Source: Breoghania sp. (lineage in GTDB: Bacteria; Pseudomonadota; Alphaproteobacteria; Rhizobiales; Stappiaceae). Taken from it: a stretch of DNA of 64,000 nucleotides. The DNA is taken from assembly GCF_963674635.1 (NCBI RefSeq), contig NZ_OY771475.1:3410001-3474000 (forward strand), in the 5' to 3' direction. This document shows, one piece after another, positions 50,533 through 61,240 of this stretch (positions are counted from its first letter, which is position 1; each line of letters opens with the position of its first letter). The translations under genes were made by a program, and so were the position numbers. The notes under the pieces are model-generated. The model did no database searches. It was not told the origin of the DNA and worked only from the letters and a program-made list of their open reading frames with translations.

Positions 50533-51135
50533 ATGGCGCTGAGTTTCTGGTTCGAGTTTGCATCCACCTACAGCTATCTGGCTGCGATGCGCATAGAGGT
50601 GGAGGGGCGACAACGTGGCATCGACGTCGTATGGGAACCTTTCCTGCTGGGGCCGATTTTCAGGCGGCAGGGCTGGGAGAAGTCGCCTTTCGACGCCTAT
50701 ACCGACAAGGGTGCCAACATGTGGCGCGACATGGAGCGCCATTGCGAGCTTTACGGCTTGCCGCTCATGCGCCCGGAGATCTTTCCCCAAAACGGGGTGA
50801 TGGCGGTTCGGCTGTCGCTTCTGGGGCGCAAGGAGGGCTGGACGCCCGCCTTCGTGCGCGCGGTCTATCACGCGGAATTCGGGGAGGGGATGGATATCTC
50901 GCAACAGGAACTGCTGGCGGGCATCCTGATGGATCTGGGTCTTGATGCGGATGCGCTGCTGGAAGAGGCGCGGGGGGAGGAGATCAAGGCCGTCTTGCGC
51001 GCGCGCGGAGCGGAGGTGGACAGGTTGCGCCTCTACGGCTCACCGAATTTCGTCACGTCCGATGGCGAGTTGTTCTGGGGAAATGACCGGATGGAACAGG
51101 CCTTCGACTGGGAAGCCCGTCACGGGCTCGGCTAG
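50533..51135 (+). CDS. 2-hydroxychromene-2-carboxylate isomerase family (DsbA-like) protein
   Basis: A 200-residue protein of the HCCA isomerase / DsbA-like thioredoxin superfamily. It starts MALSFWFEFASTYSYLAAMRIE, where the Ser of FASTYSYLA is the catalytic residue position of HCCA isomerases, and ends with GSPNFVTSDGELFWGNDRMEQA, also typical. Such enzymes act with glutathione in aromatic ring degradation, but chromosomal members often have unknown substrates. Its TAG stop interlocks with the TAG stop of the convergent DUF1223 gene over the sequence CTAG. Confidence 0.88.
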   Translation: MALSFWFEFASTYSYLAAMRIEVEGRQRGIDVVWEPFLLGPIFRRQGWEKSPFDAYTDKGANMWRDMERHCELYGLPLMRPEIFPQNGVMAVRLSLLGRKEGWTPAFVRAVYHAEFGEGMDISQQELLAGILMDLGLDADALLEEARGEEIKAVLRARGAEVDRLRLYGSPNFVTSDGELFWGNDRMEQAFDWEARHGLG

Positions 51136-51929
51136 CGGGCGGCGGCCTGTCGCTGATCTCGGGCCAGATAGGTCGCGCCGACAATCGGGCCGGGGTGGCC
51201 TTTTCCGTCTTCGCCCTGAATGAGAATGGCGCATCCCTGCATGCCGGCCTTCACCAGTTCGCCACGCGGCATGGAATAGCTGGCCGGTTCGCCTTTCCAA
51301 ATGCCAATGGCCTGCATCCGGCGCACGACATTGTGATACGTGATGGTGCGGCCACCATTCTCGCCCCGTGCGATCGGCACTTTGCGTTTGTAATCGAACA
51401 GCACGAGCCAGACGGTCGCCATCATGCCAGGCGTCTTGCCCCCGCCGACGTGAATATCAAGCGCATCGGTTCCCATTTCAGCGCTCACCGAAACAGGCAG
51501 CTCACCTGCGCTCTTGATGGCGTTCAGCAGGGCGCGCTTGTCGGAGCCGATCGCGTGGCGCCGTCCATTGACGACGGCCTGCGGCGTGTAGACGGCGCGG
51601 TCGCCGCGCAAATCCGCATAGGCGCGCTGGCGGGCGCTGTTGTCGGTGCTGGCGAGGGTGTCCTTCCAGCCGAGATAGTCCCAGTAGTTCACCGGCAGCG
51701 AGAGGACGATCAGATCCTCCTGCTTGGCCAGTTCGCCAAGAAGTTTGTCGGCGGGCGGACAGGACGCGCAGCCCTGACTGGTGAAAAGCTCCACAACGGC
51801 CTTGGGGTCGGCTGAGGCGGGGGCTGGAAGAAGCAAGGAGAGCGCCAGCGCGAGCATCGAGCACAGCGCGGCAACGCTCTTGTGCCGGGCGGGTTCGCGC
51901 GGGTTCAACGGATTGTCCGTTCCGAGCAT
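51132..51929 (-). CDS. DUF1223 thioredoxin-like exported protein
   Basis: About 265 residues with an N-terminal signal sequence (hydrophobic SMLALALSLLLPAPASA) and a DUF1223 domain. The redox-type motif FTSQGCASCPPADKLL has Cys at 54 and 57 (CxxC), followed by SLPVNYWDYLGWKDT and YTPQAVVNGR, as in thioredoxin-fold proteins. The function of the family is unestablished; membrane or periplasmic thiol chemistry is a reasonable inference. ATG 51929 has CAGGAC upstream. It lies downstream of ccmG on the same strand, but a hairpin separates them. Confidence 0.84.
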   Translation of the reverse strand: MLGTDNPLNPREPARHKSVAALCSMLALALSLLLPAPASADPKAVVELFTSQGCASCPPADKLLGELAKQEDLIVLSLPVNYWDYLGWKDTLASTDNSARQRAYADLRGDRAVYTPQAVVNGRRHAIGSDKRALLNAIKSAGELPVSVSAEMGTDALDIHVGGGKTPGMMATVWLVLFDYKRKVPIARGENGGRTITYHNVVRRMQAIGIWKGEPASYSMPRGELVKAGMQGCAILIQGEDGKGHPGPIVGATYLARDQRQAAAR

Positions 51930-52103
51930 TCTTCGTCCTGTTCCTGAGGGGTGCCGTGACCCGAGGCATGCGCTTCCGAAGAAGGCACTCTCTTTTGCCG
52001 AGAAATGTGAGGCGACCTTAGTCGCGGGACGGGTCAATTAAAAGTCACGTTGGGGTGACATTCGTTTGTACGGCGAGGGAGGGGCGCGCCGGATCCCGGA
52101 AAC

Positions 52104-52138
52104 GACAAGGGGCGGCCTTTGCGAAGCCACCCCTTGTC
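52104..52138 (-). terminator. Terminator-type hairpin after the ccm operon
   Basis: GACAAGGGG (52104-52112) pairs with CCCCTTGTC (52130-52138), extended by three more pairs after one mismatch. It lies 24 nt past the ccmG stop. The T-run on the minus strand is only GTTT, so termination efficiency may be partial. Confidence 0.75.
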
Positions 52139-52162
52139 ATCAGTCTGTCCTGTCGACTGCGC

Positions 52163-52804
52163 TCAGTTGCCCGCAAGGGCTTCCTCAATGCGCGGGATCA
52201 GCACCTCGGTCATGGCTTTCGGGCTCAGCGGACCGATGAACTTGTACCGGATGCGGCCTGTGCGATCGACGACGAAGGTCTCCGGCACACCGTAGACGCC
52301 CCAGTCGATGGCGGCGCGGCCCTTCTCGTCCACACCGATGGCCTCATAGGGATTGCCGAGCGATCCGAGGAAGCGCAGCGCATTGGCGCGCTTGTCCTTG
52401 TAGTTGATGCCGACCAGCCGGACATCGGGACGTTTGGCGAGTTCCTCCAGAAGCGGATGCTCTTCGCGGCAGGGGACGCACCAGGAGGCGAAGACATTCA
52501 CCAGCGTCACCCGGCCCGTCAGATCAATGCCGGTGTCGCCGGTTTTGAGGTCGGCGGTCGAAAGACCCGGCACCTGTGCGCCGTCACGCTCAAGACCCGC
52601 CAGCGCAGGGAGATCGAAATCGGGGGCAGGGCGGTCGATCAGTGCGGAGGGGATCTGGTTCGGGCTGCGCCCGACGGTCAGCTGCACGAGAAAAAGGGCC
52701 GCGAGAGCGACGAATATGATCAGCGGCAGAAGCACGAGCACCGAAACGCGGCGGCGTGGTGGTTCGCCCGCTGAGGGATCGGTGTCGGGGGACACTCCGC
52801 TCAT
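52163..52804 (-). CDS. ccmG: Cytochrome c biogenesis thiol reductase CcmG (DsbE)
   Basis: A membrane-anchored periplasmic thioredoxin of 213 residues that reduces apocytochrome c before heme attachment. An N-terminal anchor (VSVLVLLPLIIFVALAALFLV, about 20-40), LVNVFASWCVPCREEHPLL with active site Cys109 and Cys112, and the GVYGVPETFVVD cis-Pro segment are all seen. The ATG at 52804 overlaps the ccmD stop. The tail IGPLSPKAMTEVLIPRIEEAL is family-typical. The ccmE, ccmF and ccmH genes are not in the window. Confidence 0.95.
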   Translation of the reverse strand: MSGVSPDTDPSAGEPPRRRVSVLVLLPLIIFVALAALFLVQLTVGRSPNQIPSALIDRPAPDFDLPALAGLERDGAQVPGLSTADLKTGDTGIDLTGRVTLVNVFASWCVPCREEHPLLEELAKRPDVRLVGINYKDKRANALRFLGSLGNPYEAIGVDEKGRAAIDWGVYGVPETFVVDRTGRIRYKFIGPLSPKAMTEVLIPRIEEALAGN

Positions 52805-52983
52805 GACTTTGAATCCGTATTGGCTGAACGGCGGCGGATGCCGCGTGCGTCGAGATCCGCCAGGATCGACTTCTGACGGGCGTAATCGGCAACGATCCAG
52901 AAGATCATGCCGCCGATAACCGCAAGTGTGATTGCGTAGGATGCGATGATGAAGCCGGCATGATTGCCGAGATCTGGCAGCAT
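52801..52983 (-). CDS. ccmD: Heme exporter protein CcmD
   Basis: A 60-residue single-helix membrane protein that stabilises the CcmABC-holo-CcmE complex. It shows the family pattern LGNHAGFIIASYAITLAVIGGMIFWIVADYARQKSIL followed by a polar Arg-rich tail. It overlaps ccmC and ccmG by 4 nt at either end. Its small size makes it easily missed, but position and helix are diagnostic. Confidence 0.93.
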   Translation of the reverse strand: MLPDLGNHAGFIIASYAITLAVIGGMIFWIVADYARQKSILADLDARGIRRRSANTDSKS

Positions 52984-53792
52984 CAGGACTGTGCCTCCGC
53001 CTGTTCCGTTTCAGAAGCGGTGGATGGTGCCTCCTTGGTGACCTGCGTGGCCGTTGCAACACCGGCTGCGCCTGCCGCCTCGCGTTGGCGCAGCGCACGG
53101 ATGCGGCGGCGCAGGATTTCGCTGCGCATGGCCATCATGTGCAGCGTCACAAAGAGGAGCGTGAAGGCCAGGGCCATGGTCAGGAGCGGCGTCAGCATGG
53201 AGGACGGCATGGCCGGCCCATCCATGCGCATCACCGAGGCGGGCTGGTGGAGGGTGTTCCACCAGTCGACCGAGAACTTGATGATGGGAATGTTGATGTA
53301 GCCGACAAGCGTCAGCACGGCCACGGCCTTGCCCGCGCGAATGGGCTCTTCGATCGTGCGCCACAGGGCGATGATGCCAAGATACATGATGAAAAGCACA
53401 AGCACCGAAGTCAGCCGCGCATCCCACACCCACCAGGTGCCCCACATGGGCTTGCCCCAAAGCGAGCCGGTGACCAGGCACAGGAAGGTGAAAGCGGCCC
53501 CGATGGGGGCCGCGGCGCGGGCGGAGACATCCGCCAGCGGGTGCTTCCAGACCAATGTGCCCAGCGCGGCGATTGCCATGACCGAATAGGAGAACATGGC
53601 AAGCCAGGCGAAGGGCACGTGGATGTACATGATCTTGACGGTCGCGCCCTGCTGGTAATCGTCGGGCGAGACGAAAAGGGCCAGGTAGAGGCCTGCGGTC
53701 ATGGTCAGCACGGTCGCGCCGATGAGCCAGGGCAGCAGCCGGTCGCTCAGTCGAAGGAAACGGGTCGGATTTGCGAGGTCGATGATTGCCAT
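52983..53792 (-). CDS. ccmC: Heme ABC transporter permease CcmC
   Basis: Six-helix inner-membrane protein of 269 residues that hands heme to CcmE. The tryptophan-rich heme-handling motif is visible as WGKPMWGTWWVWDARLT (about residues 110-126), and the flanking conserved His lie in YIHVPFAW and NTLHQP. The C-terminal 30 residues beyond the last helix are Ala/Thr/Glu-rich and not conserved, longer than in E. coli. It overlaps ccmD by a few nt; ccmB lies 47 nt upstream. Confidence 0.95.
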   Translation of the reverse strand: MAIIDLANPTRFLRLSDRLLPWLIGATVLTMTAGLYLALFVSPDDYQQGATVKIMYIHVPFAWLAMFSYSVMAIAALGTLVWKHPLADVSARAAAPIGAAFTFLCLVTGSLWGKPMWGTWWVWDARLTSVLVLFIMYLGIIALWRTIEEPIRAGKAVAVLTLVGYINIPIIKFSVDWWNTLHQPASVMRMDGPAMPSSMLTPLLTMALAFTLLFVTLHMMAMRSEILRRRIRALRQREAAGAAGVATATQVTKEAPSTASETEQAEAQS

Positions 53793-53839
53793 GGAACGGT
53801 TCTAATCGCGCAAGGTTGCGGCATCAATGCGGCGTTGGG

Positions 53840-54508
53840 TCAATCCGAGGAGAATCGGAGGGCGGTCGCAGCAGCAAAGGGGCCGATGACGGTCGAGATC
53901 AGGGTGAGCGCGCACAGGATCGCAAAGGGCGTCGCAAAGGGCAGCGAGACGTCAAGCGCCGCATTGGACGCACTCACCCCGAATATGAGGGTCGGGATTG
54001 CAAGCGGCAGCACGAGAATGGCGAGCAGCAACCCGCCCCGGCGAAGGGAGACGGTGAGCGCCGCGCCAATGCCGCCGATCAGGGTGAGAGCGGGGGTTCC
54101 GGCCAGAAGCGTTGCGGTAAGCGCGGCTGTGGCCGTCGGCTCCATGTTGAGGAACATGGCCAGAACCGGCGCGGAGATGACCAGCGGCAGGCCGCTGGAG
54201 GCCCAATGCGCAAGGCATTTTGTGAAGACAACCATCTCCAGCTGGGTATCGCTCATCAGGAGAAGGTCGAGAGAGCCATCGTCGCGATCTGCCTGAAACA
54301 GCCGGTCGAGGCCAAGGAGAGACGCCAGAAGTGCGCCGATCCACAGGATGGCCGGGCCGATGCGGGCCAAAAGGTTCAGGTCCGGCCCGATGCCGAAGGG
54401 AACCACCACCACCACGCAAAGAAAGAACAGAACCCCCATCCACGCACCGCCGCCGACACGCACGGCGAGCCGCAATTCGCGCAGGAAAAGGGCGGGAAGA
54501 GCATTCAT
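53840..54508 (-). CDS. ccmB: Heme exporter protein CcmB
   Basis: Membrane subunit of the CcmAB ABC transporter that drives release of holo-CcmE. It has 222 residues with six helices. It starts MNALPALFLRELRLAVRVGGG, and has the family segment FQADRDDGSLDLLLMSDTQLEMVVFTKCLAHW (about 69-100) and LPLAIPTLIFGVSA. Its ATG overlaps the ccmA stop by 4 nt. Confidence 0.95.
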   Translation of the reverse strand: MNALPALFLRELRLAVRVGGGAWMGVLFFLCVVVVVPFGIGPDLNLLARIGPAILWIGALLASLLGLDRLFQADRDDGSLDLLLMSDTQLEMVVFTKCLAHWASSGLPLVISAPVLAMFLNMEPTATAALTATLLAGTPALTLIGGIGAALTVSLRRGGLLLAILVLPLAIPTLIFGVSASNAALDVSLPFATPFAILCALTLISTVIGPFAAATALRFSSD

Positions 54509-55119
54509 GCCGCAATCTCGGCTGGCTGGAAGCGCAGGTGGCGGGCGGGTTTGACCGGCAGATCCTGGTGCGTTGCCGCCACGATCAGTCCGCCATGCGC
54601 AAGGTGGGCGTTCATCAGGTCCACAAGCTTTGCCTCCGATGCGGTATCCAGCGCGGAGGTCGGCTCGTCCATCAGCCAGAGCGGACGGTGCGAAACCAGC
54701 AGGCGGGCAAGGGCCAGCCTGCGGCGCTGTCCTGCCGAGAGATAGGCGGCGGGAAGATGGGAGATGAAGTCGAGGCCGACGGTCTCCAGCGCCTCATCGA
54801 CGGTTGCCGCCGGACTGTCATTGAAGCGCCGCCAGAAGGCCAGATTTTCCGCCACCGTCAGCGGGGCTTTCAGCGCGTCGGCATGGCCGAAATAGTGACT
54901 TTGGGCGGAAAGCGTCTTGTCCACATCGCCCCCCTGGAGCGTGACGGAGCCTTCCGCACTGGCGACCAGACCGGCCAGAACGCGCAGCAGGCTGGACTTT
55001 CCCACGCCGTTGGGCCCGGTGACGATCAGCGCTTCTCCGGCGTCGAGCTTGAAGGAAAGTTTATCGAAGACGCGGCGACCACCGCGTTCGCAGGCGAGAT
55101 TTTCCGCGATCAGCTTCAA
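54505..55119 (-). CDS. ccmA: Heme exporter ATP-binding protein CcmA
   Basis: ATPase subunit of the CcmAB transporter, 204 residues from TTG 55119. Walker A is GPNGVGKSSLLR (about 34-45), signature LSAGQRRRLALARLL (about 126-140), Walker B LWLMDEPTSALD (about 146-157) and switch His in AATHQDL. The TTG start was chosen because GGGAGG lies 7 nt upstream and the protein then begins LKLIAENLACERGG like other CcmA; the open frame continues 85 codons upstream into non-homologous sequence. Its leader contains alternative hairpins. Confidence 0.93.
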   Translation of the reverse strand: MKLIAENLACERGGRRVFDKLSFKLDAGEALIVTGPNGVGKSSLLRVLAGLVASAEGSVTLQGGDVDKTLSAQSHYFGHADALKAPLTVAENLAFWRRFNDSPAATVDEALETVGLDFISHLPAAYLSAGQRRRLALARLLVSHRPLWLMDEPTSALDTASEAKLVDLMNAHLAHGGLIVAATHQDLPVKPARHLRFQPAEIAA

Positions 55120-55732
55120 AGGCAAGGCCTCCCGATCCCCACAGGTCGCGCAGGCACTTAGGCTGTTTTCACACCTGCGATCAAGGAGGAATGCGGTTTG
55201 CGGCAGGTCGTGAGCTGCTTTGACCGCGCAAAAGCGGCAGGGGCGGCAATTTGCGCGGTCTGCGCAATTCGGGGATGACTTTTGTATACCATTGTATATA
55301 AAACGCGCGAGCCGAGAGTGTGGCGGTGCGGAAAGATGCTGTTTGACGCACGCCGCACTGGTGCCGCTCCGCAAGATTCGCTATGACGAGCCGCGCTATG
55401 CAAGACGCGGTGCCGGAAGGTCACTCGTTGGGGGGACATTGTATTTTCCCGTATCCGTCGCCGGAGGTTGAGGCGGCGGGAGAGTGACGACGGCGCTGTC
55501 CTTGTGAAGCCGGCAGAGAACTATCGCCAGGGGACGGTCTTTCGTCGGGTCGCAAGACCTGATCGGATCCGGACCATGCGACAAGATTTGGGGTTCGTTT
55601 CCCTTCTCCGGCAGGCCCGGAGGGACCGGACCCGGAATTCCTGCTGCGGGCCTGCATTGGTCAGGCCGCCAACAGGGCGCTGCGCCGTCGGCGAATGGCG
55701 ATGCGCCCTCGAATGAAAGGGGATCGCCAGCC
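55120..55732. other. 613-bp divergent region between ccmA and acnA
   Basis: No gene is supported. It contains the hairpin cluster at 55222-55267 and an AT-rich patch at 55278-55302 with TGTATA / TGTATATAAA repeats, which is the best promoter candidate for either direction. The acnA-proximal part (55450-55730) is GC-rich without clear elements. The acnA ribosome-binding sequence AAAGGGG is at about 55717-55723. Confidence 0.55.
55222..55267 (-). promoter_or_regulatory. Mutually exclusive hairpins in the ccmA leader
   Basis: GACCGCGCAAA (55222-55232) is the exact reverse complement of TTTGCGCGGTC (55250-55260). The latter also overlaps a second stem, TTGCGC (55251-55256) with GCGCAA (55262-55267). 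Only one of the two can form at a time. They lie about 103-148 nt before the ccmA start codon on the minus strand. As DNA they could also be an operator, since the same TTGCGC half-site occurs three times in both orientations. Confidence 0.5.
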
Positions 55733-58405
<2,673 letters not shown>

Positions 58406-58436
58406 GGACCGGGTTCAACCTGTCCGAGAGATGAAA

Positions 58437-58468
58437 GGGGCCGCTCCGACTTGGGGCGGCCCCTTTTT
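58437..58468 (+). terminator. Intrinsic terminator of acnA
   Basis: GGGGCCGC (58437-58444) and GCGGCCCC (58456-58463) form a perfect 8-bp stem, followed by five T (58464-58468), 32 nt after the acnA stop codon. Confidence 0.93.
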
Positions 58469-58482
58469 CATTATCGGGACAT

Positions 58483-58497
58483 GGCAATTCAATTGCC
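58483..58497. promoter_or_regulatory. 15-bp palindrome upstream of the acyltransferase gene
   Basis: GGCAATT-C-AATTGCC has perfect 7-bp arms. It lies about 80-95 bp before the start of the SGNH/acyltransferase gene and 15 bp after the acnA terminator. An operator for the downstream gene is the likeliest reading; no regulator is recognised. Confidence 0.4.
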
Positions 58498-58578
58498 GCC
58501 AGGCTTTTTGATAAGGGTGGAAGATCGCCGGGCGATCCCGTAAAACGCGGGACTCGGACAACTTGGAAGTTCTCGCTG

Positions 58579-60567
58579 ATGAGGCTGGCTTATCGCCCTG
58601 AAATCGACGGTTTGCGGACGCTGGCCGTCGTGCCCGTGGTGTTGTTCCATGCAGGCCTTGCGCCCTTCAAAGGCGGCTTTGTCGGCGTAGATGTGTTCTT
58701 TGTGATCAGCGGCTATCTGATCACCAGCATCTTGCTTGCCGATCTTTCCAAAGGCTCCTTCTCGCTACTCAGGTTCTACGATCGGCGTATTCGAAGGATC
58801 ATCCCCGCCCTTGTCGCGGTCGTGTTGGCTTCGTTCGTGATGGCCTATTTGTGGATGCCAACGGATCAGCTGCGCGAGTTTGCCAAGGATGTGGTGGCGG
58901 TTTCGCTATTTGGCTCGAATATCAGGTACATGGCGGGTGGTGGCTATTTTGATGCTGCCGAGCAGCTGCGGCCATTGCTCCACACGTGGAGCCTCGCCAT
59001 TGAAGAGCAGTTTTATGTGGTTTTTCCGCTTCTGCTTTTCGCGCTCTGGCGCTGGTGGCGTCCCCATCTACTGACAGTTTCGGTTATCCTTCTGGCAATC
59101 AGTCTCGCCTTCGCGGAATACATGTCGCGGACTGACAGTCTGCTGAATTACTATCTCTTGCCGACACGGGCCTGGGAACTTCTCGCCGGGTCTGTGCTCG
59201 CCATGAAGGGCGTGAGGCCGGGGGCCGTTTCGCGGTGGAAGGCGGAAGCCGGGAGTGCGCTGGGTGTCGGCCTTATTCTCGTGTCGGTGTTTCTTCTCGG
59301 CGAAGAGTTTCGTTATCCGAGCCTGTGGACGGTCATTCCCGTTATCGGTGCGATGCTTGTGATTGCCTTTGCCGACGTCCGCAGCCTGGCAGGGCAAATG
59401 CTCGGAAGCCGTTCTTTCGTTGGTATCGGGCTGCTCAGCTATTCGTTCTATCTCTGGCATCAGCCGGTTTTTGTTTTTGCGAGGCTGCGTTTCGGACAGG
59501 ACAGTCTCTCCACCGGCGATTACCTGGCCCTTGTCGGCCTGTCGCTTGCGCTGTCCTGGGTGACCTATCTTGTGCTGGAACGCCCGATCCGTCGTCAGCG
59601 TTTTGCCTCACCGATCAAGATCGCGACTGCTGCCCTCGCGGCCACTGTCTTCATGATCGTCGGCGCGCGCTACACGGTCATTCAGGGCAAGCATTGGTTG
59701 CCGCTTCGCAATCCATTGATCACTCAGCTCAGTGAACGCCTGAAGCCAGCCTATGGTCTGGCGGAGGCCTGTGACGGCGCGGTCGACATCCCCGATTGCA
59801 AGACAGATGATCAGCCGGTCATCGCCGTTTGGGGGGATTCCCATGCACGCCATCTCGTGGACGGCCTGAAAGCCGCCAGACCGGATATCCGGATGATCCA
59901 GCTGACAAAGTCAGCCTGTACGGCCATGCTCCATGGTGCTGGCTTGAAATACAACTCAGGTCCGGATCTGCGTGTGTCGAGAGAGTGCCTGGCTTTCAAT
60001 GATCGGGTGGTTGAGTGGCTCTCGCACAACGAGAGTGTGGAATTCGTTGTGATTGCATCACTCATGAGCCAGTTTTCAGTCGACCGTGGCATGCTGGATG
60101 CTGCGGGCAACGTTGTTCCTGGAGGGCCGGAGAAGGCCGTTGAAGAGCTTCGCAAGACAATCGACTGGGTCAAACGGATCGGCAAGACGCCGGTTCTCAT
60201 CACATCCCCACCAATCAACGGCAAGGACTTCGGCGATTGCTTCTACCGGCACGAGGTGTTTGGCACGTCGCTCGATGCCTGTGGCATCACGCGTGAGGAA
60301 GATGCGACTTTCCGCAAGTCGGTCTACGGGATCTACAGCGCGCTGGAGCCCTTCGCCAAGGTCATAAGGCTGCGCGATCTGCTTTGCGAGGGCGAGACGT
60401 GTCTGACCCATGTGGGGGACATGACCATCTATCGGGATACAACTCATCTCTCCAGGGAAGGCTCCGTCTATTTGAGCCGGGAGTTTGATCTATATGGCAG
60501 GATCACTGGCGAGGAGACGGGGCGTAGGGTGTCCGGCGGCCTAAACAACGCTGCGGTCACGAACTGA
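58579..60567 (+). CDS. OafA/YrhL-type acyltransferase-3 fused to SGNH domain
   Basis: A 662-residue membrane protein that transfers acyl (often acetyl) groups to cell-surface polysaccharides. The N-terminal acyltransferase-3 domain (about 1-370, some ten helices) begins RPEIDGLRTLAVVPVVLFHAGL with the catalytic-type His and continues GGFVGVDVFFVISGYLIT and HTWSLAIEEQFYVVFPL. The C-terminal periplasmic SGNH domain has IAVWGDSHARHLVDGL (Ser of the GDS block, about 415) and DTTHLSREGSVYLSREF (Asp-x-x-His, about 620). Two 60-nt lines inside it (58741 and 59941) count 50% and 52% GC, clearly below the flanking genes, which suggests acquired or diversifying surface-polymer DNA. Confidence 0.93.
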   Translation: MRLAYRPEIDGLRTLAVVPVVLFHAGLAPFKGGFVGVDVFFVISGYLITSILLADLSKGSFSLLRFYDRRIRRIIPALVAVVLASFVMAYLWMPTDQLREFAKDVVAVSLFGSNIRYMAGGGYFDAAEQLRPLLHTWSLAIEEQFYVVFPLLLFALWRWWRPHLLTVSVILLAISLAFAEYMSRTDSLLNYYLLPTRAWELLAGSVLAMKGVRPGAVSRWKAEAGSALGVGLILVSVFLLGEEFRYPSLWTVIPVIGAMLVIAFADVRSLAGQMLGSRSFVGIGLLSYSFYLWHQPVFVFARLRFGQDSLSTGDYLALVGLSLALSWVTYLVLERPIRRQRFASPIKIATAALAATVFMIVGARYTVIQGKHWLPLRNPLITQLSERLKPAYGLAEACDGAVDIPDCKTDDQPVIAVWGDSHARHLVDGLKAARPDIRMIQLTKSACTAMLHGAGLKYNSGPDLRVSRECLAFNDRVVEWLSHNESVEFVVIASLMSQFSVDRGMLDAAGNVVPGGPEKAVEELRKTIDWVKRIGKTPVLITSPPINGKDFGDCFYRHEVFGTSLDACGITREEDATFRKSVYGIYSALEPFAKVIRLRDLLCEGETCLTHVGDMTIYRDTTHLSREGSVYLSREFDLYGRITGEETGRRVSGGLNNAAVTN

Positions 60568-60639
60568 AACTGACTTATGGTCAATACGCCGCCGGCGGGC
60601 TACAACCTCATCCGCAAAAATGTGGAGGAGGTTTCGTTC

Positions 60640-61059
60640 ATGCTCGTTTCAAGCCGCGTCATCCAGATCGAGTGGGGGGATTGCGATCCGGCGGGGATCG
60701 TCTGGTATCCGCGCTATTTCGGCATGTTCGATGCCTGCACCGCCGGGCTGTTTCACAAGGCCACCGGCCTCAAGAAGATCGAACTGATCGAGAAATACGA
60801 TTTCGTCGGCTTTCCCATGGTCGATACCCAGGCGAAATTCATGATCCCGTCGGCCTTCGGCGATGAAATTCGCATCGACACGAGCGTCACAGAACTCGGA
60901 CGATCTTCGTTTCACATCCTTCACAAGGTGATGAAGGGCGACCAACTCGCCATCGAGGCAACGGAAAAGCGGGTCTGGGTCGGCAAGCATCCCGATGATC
61001 CGGCCAAGATCAAGTCGAAAGCGATCCCCGAGGAGGTCGTTGCCGCACTCAAGGGGTGA
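60640..61059 (+). CDS. 4-hydroxybenzoyl-CoA-type acyl-CoA thioesterase
   Basis: A 139-residue hot-dog-fold thioesterase. The active-site segment is EWGDCDPAGIVWYPRYFGMFD (about 11-31), with the catalytic Asp of the DPAGIV motif as in Pseudomonas 4-hydroxybenzoyl-CoA thioesterase. The remainder (FPMVDTQAKFMIPSAFGDEIRI) is also family-like. ATG 60640 was chosen because GGAGGAGG lies 8 nt upstream; the frame is open 21 codons further. The acyl-CoA substrate is unknown. It is 72 bp downstream of the acyltransferase gene. Confidence 0.9.
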   Translation: MLVSSRVIQIEWGDCDPAGIVWYPRYFGMFDACTAGLFHKATGLKKIELIEKYDFVGFPMVDTQAKFMIPSAFGDEIRIDTSVTELGRSSFHILHKVMKGDQLAIEATEKRVWVGKHPDDPAKIKSKAIPEEVVAALKG

Positions 61060-61240
61060 CAGGGTCGACAGGCCAAGGTTTCGCATTTCCCAAATTCAGC
61101 CGCAAAATAGCGCGATGCGAGAAGGCTGTGCGTTGCGGGAATCACCGTCACACGGCACAGTTGGCCGGCCAAAATCGTGCCGGTCGGTGATGCGGCGGAC
61201 GGTAGACGGCTGTCCGCGCTTCCGCCCTGCGAACCGACTG

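Noticed and set aside
52805..53098. Long N-terminal extension of ccmG
   Set aside because: It overlaps ccmD and the end of ccmC and is out of character; ATG 52804 with the ATGA overlap fits the operon.
55120..55374. 85-codon extension of ccmA
   Set aside because: It lacks homology and runs through the leader hairpins; TTG 55119 has a proper ribosome-binding site.
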